Assembly: GCA_009774625.1 (NCBI GenBank)
Contig: VSOB01000003.1
Location: 26,775-90,774 of the forward strand
Length of the DNA stretch: 64,000 nucleotides
Origin: Lachnospiraceae bacterium
Lineage (GTDB): Bacteria; Bacillota; Clostridia; Lachnospirales; Lachnospiraceae
Reading direction: 5' to 3'
Shown: positions 50,395 through 60,070 of the stretch, in pieces
Layout: every line of letters starts with the position of its first letter
Position numbering within the stretch: position 1 is the first letter of the stretch
Notes under the pieces: model-generated
What the model was told of the DNA's origin: nothing
What the model saw: only the letters and a program-made list of their open reading frames with translations
Databases searched by the model: none
Position numbers and translations under genes: made by a program

Positions 50395-53300
50395 ATGGCA
50401 CTGCAGTTCTGTATCGGCGGCTCCGGCGCCGGGAAAAGTGAAAAACTGTATACGGAGGTGATCCGGCAGTCCATAGAGGAACCAAACACTCGTTTTTTTA
50501 TCATTGTTCCGGATCAGTTTACGATGCAGATCCAGAAGGAGCTGGTGATGCGGCATCCGTGCGGCGGTATCATGAACATTGACGTACTTAGCTTTGGACG
50601 GCTGTCTCATCGGATCTTTGAGGAAACAGGCGGCGGCGGAAAGCCGGTGCTGGACGATACGGGTAAAAGTCTGATTCTGCGAAAGATTGCTTCAGACTGT
50701 GAGGAGCATCTTGGGGTGATTGGTTCTCATATGCGGAGGATCGGGTATATACACGAAGTAAAATCTGCCATCTCCGAATTTATGCAGTATGGCATCGGCG
50801 TGGAGCAGTTGGCAGAGCTGACAGAATATGCCCGAGAGCGGGGCAGTCTGTATGGCAAGCTGCAGGATCTTGGCGTCCTTTACCGGGCTTTTCTGGAGGC
50901 GGCATCAGGCTTTGTTACCACAGAGGGGCAGCTTGGCCTGTTGGCCGAGGCGTTGGAACATTCTGCAATGATCCGGGACAGCATCGTGGTGTTTGACGGT
51001 TTTACCGGATTTACACCGGTACAGAATCAGGTGATTCAGAAGTTGCTGCTCTTGTGCCGGGAGGTAAAGGTGGCTGTCATTATGGATGGCAGTGAGGACG
51101 TTTATGCCGATGACGGGGAGCAGAAGCTGTTTGCTTTCAGTAAAAAAATGATCCGTTCTCTGCGCAGGCTGGCGCAGGAGGCCGGGGTGGAGCAGAAAGG
51201 GGATATTGTGCTGAAGCAGACGCCGGTACCCCGTTTCCGGGACAATCCCAGCATGGCCCATCTGGAGCAGGAGCTGTTCCGGTATCGGAACTGTCCCTAT
51301 AAAGGAGAACAGGATGCCATCCATCTGATGGAGGCCTCCACACAGGGCGAAGAAGTACGTCAGGTCTGTCTGCAGATCCGCAGGCTGGTGCGGGAGGAAG
51401 GCTATACATACCGGGACATCGGGGTGGTGGCCGGGGATCTGTCCGTATATGCGGACTATGTGGAAGAAATCTTCGCCCGGTTTGCCATTCCCTGCTATGT
51501 GGATACCACAAAGGGAATCGTCTGTAATCCGTTTATAGAATATATTCGGGGAGCGCTGAAGATTTTGCTGCACAATTTTTCCTATGAGGCGGTGTTTCAT
51601 TTCCTGCGCAGCGGGCTGGCGGATATACCGATGGAAGAGGCGGACAGACTGGAAAATTATGTACTGCGTCAGGGCATCCGGGGCAGAAAGCGGTGGAGTG
51701 AACCTTTTGTCAGAAGGAGCGGCAATGGCGTATCCGGGCAGGATGCGGCAGAGCTGGAAAGCCTCAATGCCACCAGGGGGAAGCTGATGGAACGGCTGGA
51801 GCCTCTGCTGGCAGAGGGAAATACGGTAAAGACGTATGTCCGCCATCTGTATGCGTTTCTGACAGAAAGCAGGGCTTTTGAAAAGCTGGCCGACCGGGCG
51901 CAGTCTTTCAGGGAGGCCGGGGATGCGGTAAAGGAAAAAGAATACAGCCAGATTTACCGTCTGGTAATGGAACTTCTGGAACAGATTTTTGATTTGATCG
52001 GGGAAGAAGAGATGCCGCTTTCGGAATTTGCGGAAATTCTGGATGCGGGCTTCGGCGAAATCCAGGTAGGTACCATTCCCCAGAATGTGGACCGGGTCCT
52101 GGTGGGAGACATGGAGCGGACCCGTCTGAAGGAAATCAAAATCCTGTTTTTCCTGGGGGTCAATGACGGTAACATTCCAGGAAGCGGCTCAGGGGGCGGG
52201 ATTATTTCCGATATTGACCGGGAATTTCTGGCCCAGGGAGACTGGGAAATGGCCCCGTCACCCAGACAAAAGATGTATATACAGAGACTGTACCTGTATA
52301 TGAATATGACAAAACCCAGTGAAAGACTGTATGTGTCCTATGCCAGAGTGAGCGGGGACGGCAAGGCCATGCGGCCTTCCTATCTGATTGGTATGGTCCG
52401 CAGACTGTTTCCCTCGCTTGCGGTGGAGCATCCGGAAGATTCGGAAAAATGGGAGCAGATCGAAGTCCCTGAGGATGGGTTCCACGTGCTGGCAAAACAG
52501 ATGCGGACTTATGCCCGCGGCAGCAGCCTTTCCGAGCCTTTTTTCTTTACTTTGTACCGGACCTATGCAGAGAATGAGACATACCGGGAAAAGCTGGAGA
52601 CGCTTGTGGAAACTGCTTTTTTCCGGTATGTGCATAGTCCGCTGGGGGAAGAGGTGGCGCGGGCCTTGTATGGCAGTATTCTGAAAAGCAGTGTGAGCCG
52701 TCTGGAGCAATACGCGTCCTGTGCCTACAGCTATTTTCTGGAGTATGGCCTGTCTTTGAAAGAGAGGCAGATGTTTGGATTTGAAGCGGTGGATATGGGG
52801 ACTTTGTTCCACGGTATTCTGGAGCAGTTTTCCCTGCTGCTTGAAGAACGGGGGGCAGACTGGCTGCATTTTTCAAAGGAGCTGGGAGAACGGCTGTTAG
52901 ATGAGGCGGTGGAGGCCCAGGCAGCGGTGTATGGGGACAATATCCTTTTTTCCAGCGCAAAGTATCGGTATGTGATCACAAGAGTAAAACGGATTTTACG
53001 CCGGACGATTTTCACGCTGCAAAGCCAGTTGCAGAAGGGGCGCTTTTGTCCTGAGCACTTTGAAGTGTCTTTTTCTGCGCTGTCCGATATTGAATCAGTA
53101 CAGATCAGCCTTTCCGAACAGGAAAAGATGCATCTGCAGGGCCGGATTGACAGAATCGATACCTGCAGGGAAGGGGAGCAGATCTATGTCAAGGTGATTG
53201 ATTACAAGTCAGGAGGAAAAAACCTGGACATTGCCGCCATTTATTATGGCCTCCAATTGCAGCTTGTGGTCTATCTGAATGCAGCGGTGGAGATGGTGAG

Positions 53301-53859
53301 ACAGAAGGAGCCGGAGAAATGCGTGGTGCCGGCGGCAATGCTGTACTATCATGTGGCTGATCCAATGATCCGGACAGAAGGGCGGGAGCTGAGCGCGGAA
53401 GAGCTGGACGAAAAGCTGAGAGAAAGTCTGCGGATGAACGGTATCGTCAATGCCAGCGAAGCGGTAATTCGCAGGCTGGATGACGGTTTTAGCAGCAAAT
53501 CCCAGGTCATTCCGGTGGAGCGGAAAAAGGATGGCAGTCTGGGAAGCCGCAGCAGTGTGCTGGAAGAAGGGGAACTGCAGACGGTGTCTGCCTATGTGAC
53601 AGACAAAATCAGAGAACTGGGAAAAGAGATTTTAAAGGGCGATATCGACAAAAGACCCTATGCCTACGGCGGAGAGAACGGATGTACCTATTGTACCTAT
53701 CAGGGTGTATGCGGTTTCCATGAACGGATACCGGGCTATGAGAAGAGACAGTTGCCGGGCATGACAAAGGTGGAAGCGCTGGAACGGATGCAGGAAGGCC
53801 GAGGGTCCGGACAAAGAGCAGAGAGACAAGGGGCGGAAAGAGAGGAAGGAGACAGGTAG
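50395..53859 (+). CDS. addB: ATP-dependent helicase/deoxyribonuclease subunit B
   Basis: 1154 residues, normal for AddB. Part of the AddAB nuclease-helicase that processes double-strand ends for RecA. Walker A is FCIGGSGAGKSEKLY near the start. The C-terminal RecB-like nuclease has the catalytic VKVIDYKSGGKNLD. The iron-sulfur staple is complete: Cys in LEQYASCAYSYF (about 775) and GCTYCTYQGVCGF (about 1096-1108). The start follows TGGAGAAG. It ends one base before the start of addA. Confidence 0.96.
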   Translation: MALQFCIGGSGAGKSEKLYTEVIRQSIEEPNTRFFIIVPDQFTMQIQKELVMRHPCGGIMNIDVLSFGRLSHRIFEETGGGGKPVLDDTGKSLILRKIASDCEEHLGVIGSHMRRIGYIHEVKSAISEFMQYGIGVEQLAELTEYARERGSLYGKLQDLGVLYRAFLEAASGFVTTEGQLGLLAEALEHSAMIRDSIVVFDGFTGFTPVQNQVIQKLLLLCREVKVAVIMDGSEDVYADDGEQKLFAFSKKMIRSLRRLAQEAGVEQKGDIVLKQTPVPRFRDNPSMAHLEQELFRYRNCPYKGEQDAIHLMEASTQGEEVRQVCLQIRRLVREEGYTYRDIGVVAGDLSVYADYVEEIFARFAIPCYVDTTKGIVCNPFIEYIRGALKILLHNFSYEAVFHFLRSGLADIPMEEADRLENYVLRQGIRGRKRWSEPFVRRSGNGVSGQDAAELESLNATRGKLMERLEPLLAEGNTVKTYVRHLYAFLTESRAFEKLADRAQSFREAGDAVKEKEYSQIYRLVMELLEQIFDLIGEEEMPLSEFAEILDAGFGEIQVGTIPQNVDRVLVGDMERTRLKEIKILFFLGVNDGNIPGSGSGGGIISDIDREFLAQGDWEMAPSPRQKMYIQRLYLYMNMTKPSERLYVSYARVSGDGKAMRPSYLIGMVRRLFPSLAVEHPEDSEKWEQIEVPEDGFHVLAKQMRTYARGSSLSEPFFFTLYRTYAENETYREKLETLVETAFFRYVHSPLGEEVARALYGSILKSSVSRLEQYASCAYSYFLEYGLSLKERQMFGFEAVDMGTLFHGILEQFSLLLEERGADWLHFSKELGERLLDEAVEAQAAVYGDNILFSSAKYRYVITRVKRILRRTIFTLQSQLQKGRFCPEHFEVSFSALSDIESVQISLSEQEKMHLQGRIDRIDTCREGEQIYVKVIDYKSGGKNLDIAAIYYGLQLQLVVYLNAAVEMVRQKEPEKCVVPAAMLYYHVADPMIRTEGRELSAEELDEKLRESLRMNGIVNASEAVIRRLDDGFSSKSQVIPVERKKDGSLGSRSSVLEEGELQTVSAYVTDKIRELGKEILKGDIDKRPYAYGGENGCTYCTYQGVCGFHERIPGYEKRQLPGMTKVEALERMQEGRGSGQRAERQGAEREEGDR

Positions 53860-53860
53860 G

Positions 53861-56800
53861 ATGGGCTTTTCGTATACACAGGAGCAGCAGCAGGTTATTG
53901 ACAGCAGAGACTGTAATCTGCTGGTTTGTGCAGCGGCAGGAAGCGGCAAGACGGCTGTGCTGGTGGAGCGGATCGTGCGGATGGTCAGCGATAAAGCCCA
54001 TCCGGTGGACATTGACAGACTGCTGATCGTTACCTTTACCAATGCGGCGGCGGCCCAGATGCGGGAGCGTATCAGCGCGGCGCTAAGCAGGCGGCTGGAA
54101 GAGGACACGGAAAATGCCCATCTGCAAAGACAGGTGACGCTGTTGCACAATGCCAGGATTACCACCATCCATAGCTTTTGTCTGTTTGTTATCCGGAACA
54201 ATTTCAATGACATTGGGCTGGATCCGGGGTTTCGGGTGGCGGACGAGGGAGAAATCAAGATGCTGCGGGGAGATGTGATGGCAGAGCTGGTGGAGGCTCA
54301 TTTCGAACGGCAGGATGAAGGATTTCTGCACTGTCTGGAGAGCTTTAGTCCGGGGGGAGACGAAAAGATGCTGGCGGAGCATATTCAGAGACTGTATGAC
54401 TATTCCCGTGCCTATCCCTTTCCAGAGCAGTGGCTGTCTCAGGCGGCCCGGACTTATGCACCGTCCTGCGAAGAGGAAGCGCAGGAGAGTGACTGGCTGG
54501 CATTTGCGTCGGCAGATCTGGAAAAGCTGCTCGCTGCCTGTGTGGGACATCTGGAAGAGGCAATCGGTATCTGTGAGGAAGCGGACGGGCCGTATATGTA
54601 TCTGCCCGTTCTGGAAGCAGAAAGGGATATGCTGGATAAGTGTCGGGGCAGATCCGGTTTTTCGGAGTACGAGAAAGGCTTTGGAGAGATCGCCTTTGGA
54701 CGGCTGCCTTCCAAAAAGGATGCCGGTGTGGCGGCAGAAAAACGGGAGCTGGTCAAAGGGATGCGCAGCCAGGTGAAAGAAGCGCTGGAAAAAGCAGCAG
54801 ACCGTTATTTTTTCATGCCGTTTGCGTTTGCACTTGCCGATCTGCAGGAGAGCAGCCATATGATCGGAACACTGACGGAGTTGGCACTGGAATTTGGCCG
54901 GCGGTTTGCAGACAAAAAGCAGGAAAAGAATGTGCTGGATTTCGGTGACATCGAGCATTATGCCCTGCAGATCATACTGGAAGAGACGGAACGCGGCTAT
55001 GTGCCTGCCAGAGCGGCGCGGGAATACAGGAGCTATTTCCATGAAATCCTGATCGACGAATACCAGGACAGCAATCTGGTACAGGAATTGCTGCTGCAGA
55101 GTATTTCCGGAGAGGAGGAGGGCAGGTATAACCGGTTTATGGTGGGGGATGTGAAGCAGAGCATTTATAAATTCCGTCTGGCCAGACCGGAAATCTTTCT
55201 GGAGAAAATGGGCCGCTACACGGCGGAGGGAAAGGAACGGAAGATCAGCCTGCGCCGGAATTTCCGCAGCCGCAGGGAAGTGACCGATCAGGTCAATTGC
55301 GTATTTTCCAGGATCATGGGAAAAGAGCTGGGTGGAATCGTCTATGATGAAGAGGCTGCGCTGTATCCGGGAGCGGAATATCCTGAGTATGGGGAGGCAG
55401 AGGCGGAGCTTTTGCTGCTGGAAAGGGAGGAAGAAAGCCAGAGCACAAAAGTGGAGCAGGAAGCGGTCCTGATTGCAGAGCGGATCCGTAGTCTGAAGGA
55501 AACCCATCAGGTAACGGATGAGGACAGTGGAAAACTGCGTCCTGTCTGTTACGGAGACATTGCCATCCTGCTGCGGACCAATGCGGGTTGGGATGAAACG
55601 CTGCAGAGTGTTTTAAAGCGGTACGGTATCCCCGCTCACACGGCCACCTCCACAGGCTATTTTTCATCCGAGGAAATCCGCACTATGCTGCATGTTCTCC
55701 GGATACTGGACAATCCTCTGCAGGATATTCCGCTGTTCGGTGTGATGCGTTCCCTGATCGGACAGTTTACGGACAGCGACATCGCCTGCCTGCGGGCCAT
55801 CTGCCCGGAGGGGACATTGTACGAGGCGCTGGAAACGGCAGGCGGGGGCAGTAGGGAGCGTGGTATGGGAGAGAAAACCGGCCCGGCAGAGATGAACGGC
55901 AGAGCAGGGGAAGCGGATACGGTAGAGGAAGAGGAGCCGGTTTTGGCGGCAGAGGCCTATGTGACAAAGGGAAGGGAAGCAGAGCTGCCGGAAGGGCTGG
56001 CAGAGAAGGCCCGGCGCCTGCTGGAACTGATTCGAAAGTACAGAGAACGGATGGTGTACGAACCGGTGAAGCAGCTCTTGCGGGAGATACTGGCAGAGAC
56101 AGGCTATCTGCAGTATATGACCGCTTTTCCGGAAGGGGATACCCGCAGGGCCAATCTGGAGATGCTTCTGCTGCGGGCGGCGGCCTTTGAAGAAACAGGC
56201 AGTCATGGGCTGTTTTCCTTTATCCGCTATATGGAACAGTTGGAAAAATATGAGGTGGACTACGGAGAGGCAGCCACGGTAGATGAACAGGCTGATGTAG
56301 TGCGGATCATGAGCATCCATAAAAGCAAGGGGCTGGAATTTCCCGTCTGTATCGTGGGCGGCCTGGCAAAACGGTTCAATATACAGGATCAGACCAAAAG
56401 CCTGCTGATGGATGTGGATTTTGGACTGGGCTGTGAGTATGTGGATCCAAAAAGGCGCTTCCGGCGTACCACACTGCGGCGGAATGTCCTGGCCAGAAAG
56501 ATGCAGCTTGACAATCTGGGGGAAGAGCTGCGCATCCTCTATGTGGCCATGACCCGTGCCAGAGAAAAGCTGATTATGACAGCCTGCATTCCGGAGCCGG
56601 AGAAAAAACTGGCGTCCCTGGGGCTGACAGAGGAAGGGAGAGGCAGGGAGACAGGGCGGCTTTCCTTTCTGACCCTTTCCGGGGCAGGCAGTCTGCTGGA
56701 TTTTCTGCTGCCAGTATGGAAGGGCTGTAAAGTAATCCGAAGGGATGACCTGTGTGCAGACCAGTTGAAAACTCAGGTGAAAGAGCAGTGGAGAGCGCAG

Positions 56801-57664
56801 CAGCTTAAGACATATGAGCAGGAAGCATATGATAAGAAGTGGCAGGACATTTTCCGGCAGCGGTTTTCCTATGAATATCCGAAGCAGCTTTCCCGGCTGT
56901 ACACGAAAACCACAGTATCAGAGCTGAAACTGGAGAGGATGACCGGGGGAGAGGAAGGCGCTTCCCATCTGTTTCCCCTGCAGGAGGAAGCCTATATTCC
57001 CCGTTTCTGTACCCAGGAGGAAAAGCTGTCCGGTGCGGCCAGAGGAAGCGCCTTTCATCGGGCGATGGAGCTGCTGGACTTTGCAGGCCTTATCCTGACC
57101 GGCTCCAGAGAGAAATTGACCGATATGGTAAACAAAAATCTGGAGGCATTTGTCAGAAGCGGGAGGATGACAGAAGAGGAATGCGGCTGTATCGACAGAG
57201 GAATGATTGCGGATTTTCTGATGACAGAAACGGCGGAAAGGATGCAGAAAGCGGCTGTGCAGGGGATGCTTTGGAAAGAACAGCCTTTTATGCTGGGACT
57301 TGCTGCAGACCGGGTGAATCCGGAATTTCCTGCCGATGAGACAGTGCTGATTCAGGGTATCATCGATGTGTACTGGGAGGAGGAAGGGGAGCTGGTGGTA
57401 CTGGACTATAAAACCGATCGGGTCAATCGGGCATACGATCTGATCAGCCGCTATCAGACCCAGCTTGCTTATTATGGAGAGGCATTGACGCGTATGACCG
57501 GCAAGCCCGTCCGGGAAGAGGTGATCTATTCCTTTTATTTGAATGAAACACTGCGCTGCTCAGACCCGCAGACGGACGGCTTACCCGATGGTTTCCGCCG
57601 GTTTACAGGAGCAGCCGATGCCCAGTCCGCCAAAACCGATGTGGCTGGAAACACCCAAAGATAA
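53861..57664 (+). CDS. addA: ATP-dependent helicase/nuclease subunit A
   Basis: 1267 residues, normal for AddA. UvrD-type helicase: Walker A VCAAAGSGKTAVLVE, motif Ia FTNAAAAQMRERI, Walker B ILIDEYQDSN, motif VI LYVAMTRAREKL. C-terminal nuclease with VVLDYKTDRV. A stretch rich in Glu and Gly (about 665-700) is an unusual loop compared with the rest. GAAGGAGACAGG precedes the ATG. Its last 84 nt overlap the convergent DegV gene. Confidence 0.96.
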   Translation: MGFSYTQEQQQVIDSRDCNLLVCAAAGSGKTAVLVERIVRMVSDKAHPVDIDRLLIVTFTNAAAAQMRERISAALSRRLEEDTENAHLQRQVTLLHNARITTIHSFCLFVIRNNFNDIGLDPGFRVADEGEIKMLRGDVMAELVEAHFERQDEGFLHCLESFSPGGDEKMLAEHIQRLYDYSRAYPFPEQWLSQAARTYAPSCEEEAQESDWLAFASADLEKLLAACVGHLEEAIGICEEADGPYMYLPVLEAERDMLDKCRGRSGFSEYEKGFGEIAFGRLPSKKDAGVAAEKRELVKGMRSQVKEALEKAADRYFFMPFAFALADLQESSHMIGTLTELALEFGRRFADKKQEKNVLDFGDIEHYALQIILEETERGYVPARAAREYRSYFHEILIDEYQDSNLVQELLLQSISGEEEGRYNRFMVGDVKQSIYKFRLARPEIFLEKMGRYTAEGKERKISLRRNFRSRREVTDQVNCVFSRIMGKELGGIVYDEEAALYPGAEYPEYGEAEAELLLLEREEESQSTKVEQEAVLIAERIRSLKETHQVTDEDSGKLRPVCYGDIAILLRTNAGWDETLQSVLKRYGIPAHTATSTGYFSSEEIRTMLHVLRILDNPLQDIPLFGVMRSLIGQFTDSDIACLRAICPEGTLYEALETAGGGSRERGMGEKTGPAEMNGRAGEADTVEEEEPVLAAEAYVTKGREAELPEGLAEKARRLLELIRKYRERMVYEPVKQLLREILAETGYLQYMTAFPEGDTRRANLEMLLLRAAAFEETGSHGLFSFIRYMEQLEKYEVDYGEAATVDEQADVVRIMSIHKSKGLEFPVCIVGGLAKRFNIQDQTKSLLMDVDFGLGCEYVDPKRRFRRTTLRRNVLARKMQLDNLGEELRILYVAMTRAREKLIMTACIPEPEKKLASLGLTEEGRGRETGRLSFLTLSGAGSLLDFLLPVWKGCKVIRRDDLCADQLKTQVKEQWRAQQLKTYEQEAYDKKWQDIFRQRFSYEYPKQLSRLYTKTTVSELKLERMTGGEEGASHLFPLQEEAYIPRFCTQEEKLSGAARGSAFHRAMELLDFAGLILTGSREKLTDMVNKNLEAFVRSGRMTEEECGCIDRGMIADFLMTETAERMQKAAVQGMLWKEQPFMLGLAADRVNPEFPADETVLIQGIIDVYWEEEGELVVLDYKTDRVNRAYDLISRYQTQLAYYGEALTRMTGKPVREEVIYSFYLNETLRCSDPQTDGLPDGFRRFTGAADAQSAKTDVAGNTQR

Positions 57665-58465
57665 ATCGTCGTACAGTACCTTCTGACCGGGAAAAAAGTC
57701 CTGTATTTCGGCCACCCATTCCTGGGCTGCTTCTTTTGTGGAGCTGGCAGCCGCCAGGAGATAGAAGGCGTCCTTTTGATACCAGGGTGCAAAACGGGTG
57801 GTCAGATCATGCTGTATGGCCTCCAGCATGGCTTTTTTGGCCTTGCCCAATCCTCTGCATTTTTTGAACGGTTCCAGTATGCCTACATCAAATCGAAGCA
57901 CCGGTTTGATATGAAGGAGCGTACCGATGGCGGCAGCGGCGGGGGTGATGCGTCCGCCTCTTTTCAGATGTTCCAGTGTGTCCACACCGATGTAAATGAC
58001 CATCTGCTCCCGGCAGCGTTCCAGAATGGTTTTGATCTCCGGGGCAGTATATCCTCTGGCAATCAGTTCCAGGGCATCCAGCACACTGCAGTGGAGCAGG
58101 GCAGATACCCGGCCATTGTCTACCACAAATACCCTGTCCTGATAGGGCGGCTCCTGGGCCATAGCAGAAGCGGCAGCGCAGGAACCGGAAAGTCCGCTGC
58201 TGATGGGAAGATATACAATCTGTTCAAACTGCGTCAGCGCCCTGTCCCAGTATTCCATGACCTGAGCCGGGGCAGGCTGAGAGGTGGTAATGTTTGCACC
58301 GGCGCGAAGCTGTGTGAAAAATGCTTCCCGCGTCAGGGTTACATCCTCCTGATAACTGGTGCCGTCTATGAAAAAAGGCATGGGAAGTACCGATATGCCG
58401 AGTTCCTGTGCCTGTTTTTGGGTAATGCTGCTGTGACTGTCTGTTACAATGCCGGTTTTTTCCAT
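57581..58465 (-). CDS. DegV family fatty-acid-binding protein
   Basis: 294 residues. DegV fold: start TGIVTDSHSSITQKQAQELGI in its core VTDSHSSI, then FFIDGTSYQED, TTSQPAPAQVMEYW and PISSGLSGS, which bind the fatty acid carboxylate in FakB-type proteins. It would present exogenous fatty acids to the FakA kinase. FakA is not in the window. The start follows CAGGAGAAAGC. The 3' end overlaps addA by 84 nt in antisense. Confidence 0.92.
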   Translation of the reverse strand: MEKTGIVTDSHSSITQKQAQELGISVLPMPFFIDGTSYQEDVTLTREAFFTQLRAGANITTSQPAPAQVMEYWDRALTQFEQIVYLPISSGLSGSCAAASAMAQEPPYQDRVFVVDNGRVSALLHCSVLDALELIARGYTAPEIKTILERCREQMVIYIGVDTLEHLKRGGRITPAAAAIGTLLHIKPVLRFDVGILEPFKKCRGLGKAKKAMLEAIQHDLTTRFAPWYQKDAFYLLAAASSTKEAAQEWVAEIQDFFPGQKVLYDDLSLGVSSHIGFGGLGIGCSCKPAETIG

Positions 58466-58622
58466 GTTTGCTTTCTCCTGTTTCAGTATTTGCCGGATGA
58501 AGGTTTTAGATTAAAAAAATCCGATGATGAAAACCGTCTCACAAAATCATAATAAGCTCCTCACTTATTTTTCAGAATTATAGCATAGGTTATGTAAGGA
58601 TACAATATGAAGGGAGTTTCCA

Positions 58623-58651
58623 TTGTCAACCATTTAAGATTGATGCATAAT
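58623..58651 (+). promoter_or_regulatory. Promoter of the GNAT gene
   Basis: TTGTCA (58623-58628), 17 nt, CATAAT (58646-58651), about 80 nt before the start codon. An A-rich leader with repeated AGAAAA follows. Confidence 0.55.
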
Positions 58652-58732
58652 ACATCATAATAGAAAACAACAAAAATACAGAAAACATCAGAAAAACAGA
58701 AAAAACAGAAAACAGCGGAGGGCATCTTAATA

Positions 58733-59155
58733 ATGAATGAAATCCGATATGTACAAATGAGCGACCGGAAATTCTGGTATTGCCTTGATCAGCATTTATC
58801 GGAAACGGAATTTGTCAACAAAGTCCGCGATAAACAGGGGTATGTTCTGCTGGAGGAGGACAAACCGGTGGGACTGCTGAGATACAATCTGTTCTGGGAT
58901 AATACTCCTTTCTGTACCATGCTTTGTATCGCTCCCGGTTTCCGGGGCAGACACTATGGCAGAAAACTTATGGAATACTGGGAAAATGATATCAAATCAC
59001 AGGGATATGGTATGGCTTTGACTTCCACACGGGCGGATGAGGATGCACAGCATTTTTACAGAAAGCTGGGATATAAGGACTGCGGCGGCTTTGTGATTGA
59101 CATTCAGGGATATAAACAGCCGATGGAACTGTTACTGATCAAAGCGATGTTGTAA
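58733..59155 (+). CDS. GNAT family N-acetyltransferase
   Basis: 140 residues, one GNAT domain. The acetyl-CoA loop is in MLCIAPGFRGRHYGRKLMEY (R/Q-x-x-G-x-G/A: RGRHYG), followed by MALTSTRADEDAQHFYRKLGYKDCGGF, whose FYRKLGY is the family end motif. It acetylates an amine of unknown kind, a small molecule or protein. GCGGAGGGC lies before the ATG. Single-gene unit. Confidence 0.9.
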   Translation: MNEIRYVQMSDRKFWYCLDQHLSETEFVNKVRDKQGYVLLEEDKPVGLLRYNLFWDNTPFCTMLCIAPGFRGRHYGRKLMEYWENDIKSQGYGMALTSTRADEDAQHFYRKLGYKDCGGFVIDIQGYKQPMELLLIKAML

Positions 59156-59290
59156 AATTTATCATAAAAAAGATAGCCGGTCGATATTGGAGTAATAAGA
59201 AAATGACTGGCGATGTGAATTGATCATAAATTTTCTGTGAAAAGAACGTCTTTTCAGGAATTATCCGGACATTCTCCCGATTATGAATCC

Positions 59291-59533
59291 TTAGCGTGGC
59301 AGTAGTTCATTCATTCTTAATACTTCAACGATTGTTTCTGTCTGATCTTTCGGTTCGTGAATGCTACGCCGGATATCTCTTTCAGCGATTGCCACGTCAA
59401 GACGCAAATCTTCCAGTTTTCCGGCAGTGCGGTCCTGTTTGAGTTCTACAATTTCAAGACGGTTATCTATTTTATCAAGACGGTCTAAAATCTTCTGAAA
59501 CATTTCCATGCTGTTTTTATCCATATCCTGCAC
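59291..59533 (-). CDS. Small coiled-coil protein
   Basis: 80 residues with ribosome site AGGAAG before the ATG. Almost wholly heptad-like: MFQKILDRLDKIDNRLEIVELKQDRTAGKLEDLRLDV in parts such as ILDRLDKIDNRLE. It should form a parallel coiled coil. Short proteins of this kind are frequent in Clostridia and their phages; none has a known function I can name. Confidence 0.65.
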   Translation of the reverse strand: MQDMDKNSMEMFQKILDRLDKIDNRLEIVELKQDRTAGKLEDLRLDVAIAERDIRRSIHEPKDQTETIVEVLRMNELLPR

Positions 59534-59771
59534 TTCCTGTATGGGTATAACAAATATTTCACAGACAAAGTATAAAGTCTAATTGATTGTCAATGCGTGT
59601 TTGCTGAGAAGTTATTGATACATCTGATACTGATTGAAAAGAGAATCAAAGAATATGAGGAAAAAATGTCCAATGAAGAAAAAACAGATAAATCAATGGG
59701 ACATCCTGAGAATTATTCAGATATGGTAAGGATAAAACACTGGAAAGCAAGCAAAATCAATGCTCTCAAAG
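59534..59771. other. 238-bp gap between coiled-coil gene and tRNA-Gly
   Basis: It should hold the minus-strand promoter of the coiled-coil gene; TTGACA at 59596-59591 (minus strand) is a good -35, but no -10 at normal spacing is seen. A plus-strand frame (59597-59869) runs antisense through the tRNA and is not called. Confidence 0.35.
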
Positions 59772-59842
<71 letters not shown>

Positions 59843-59888
59843 CTGAACTATCAGCGAATATCTGGATAAATCCGCTTCACTGACCTTT

Positions 59889-59916
59889 ATTATACTATAC
59901 TGTCAGAAAAAAGCAA
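59889..59916 (-). promoter_or_regulatory. Promoter of tRNA-Gly
   Basis: On the minus strand TTGCTT (59916-59911), 16 nt, TATAAT (59894-59889), about 45 nt upstream of the mature tRNA 5' end. Confidence 0.7.
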
Positions 59917-60006
59917 GTAAAATTTGCAGGAAAATATGAATTGACAATTTGGGGGGCGGCAGGGAGGTAAGCACAACGGTCAGGGGGATAGATTTCCCGG
60001 AAAATA

Positions 60007-60035
60007 TTGTATCTGACTTTGACAGGAGATATAAT
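60007..60035 (+). promoter_or_regulatory. Promoter of the HD-HSP90-like gene
   Basis: TTGTAT (60007-60012), 17 nt, TATAAT (60030-60035), about 35 nt before the start codon. The gene would be transcribed alone. Confidence 0.7.
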
Positions 60036-60070
60036 AATCATAATCCATTACAAAAGAGAGGAGCCGGGGC

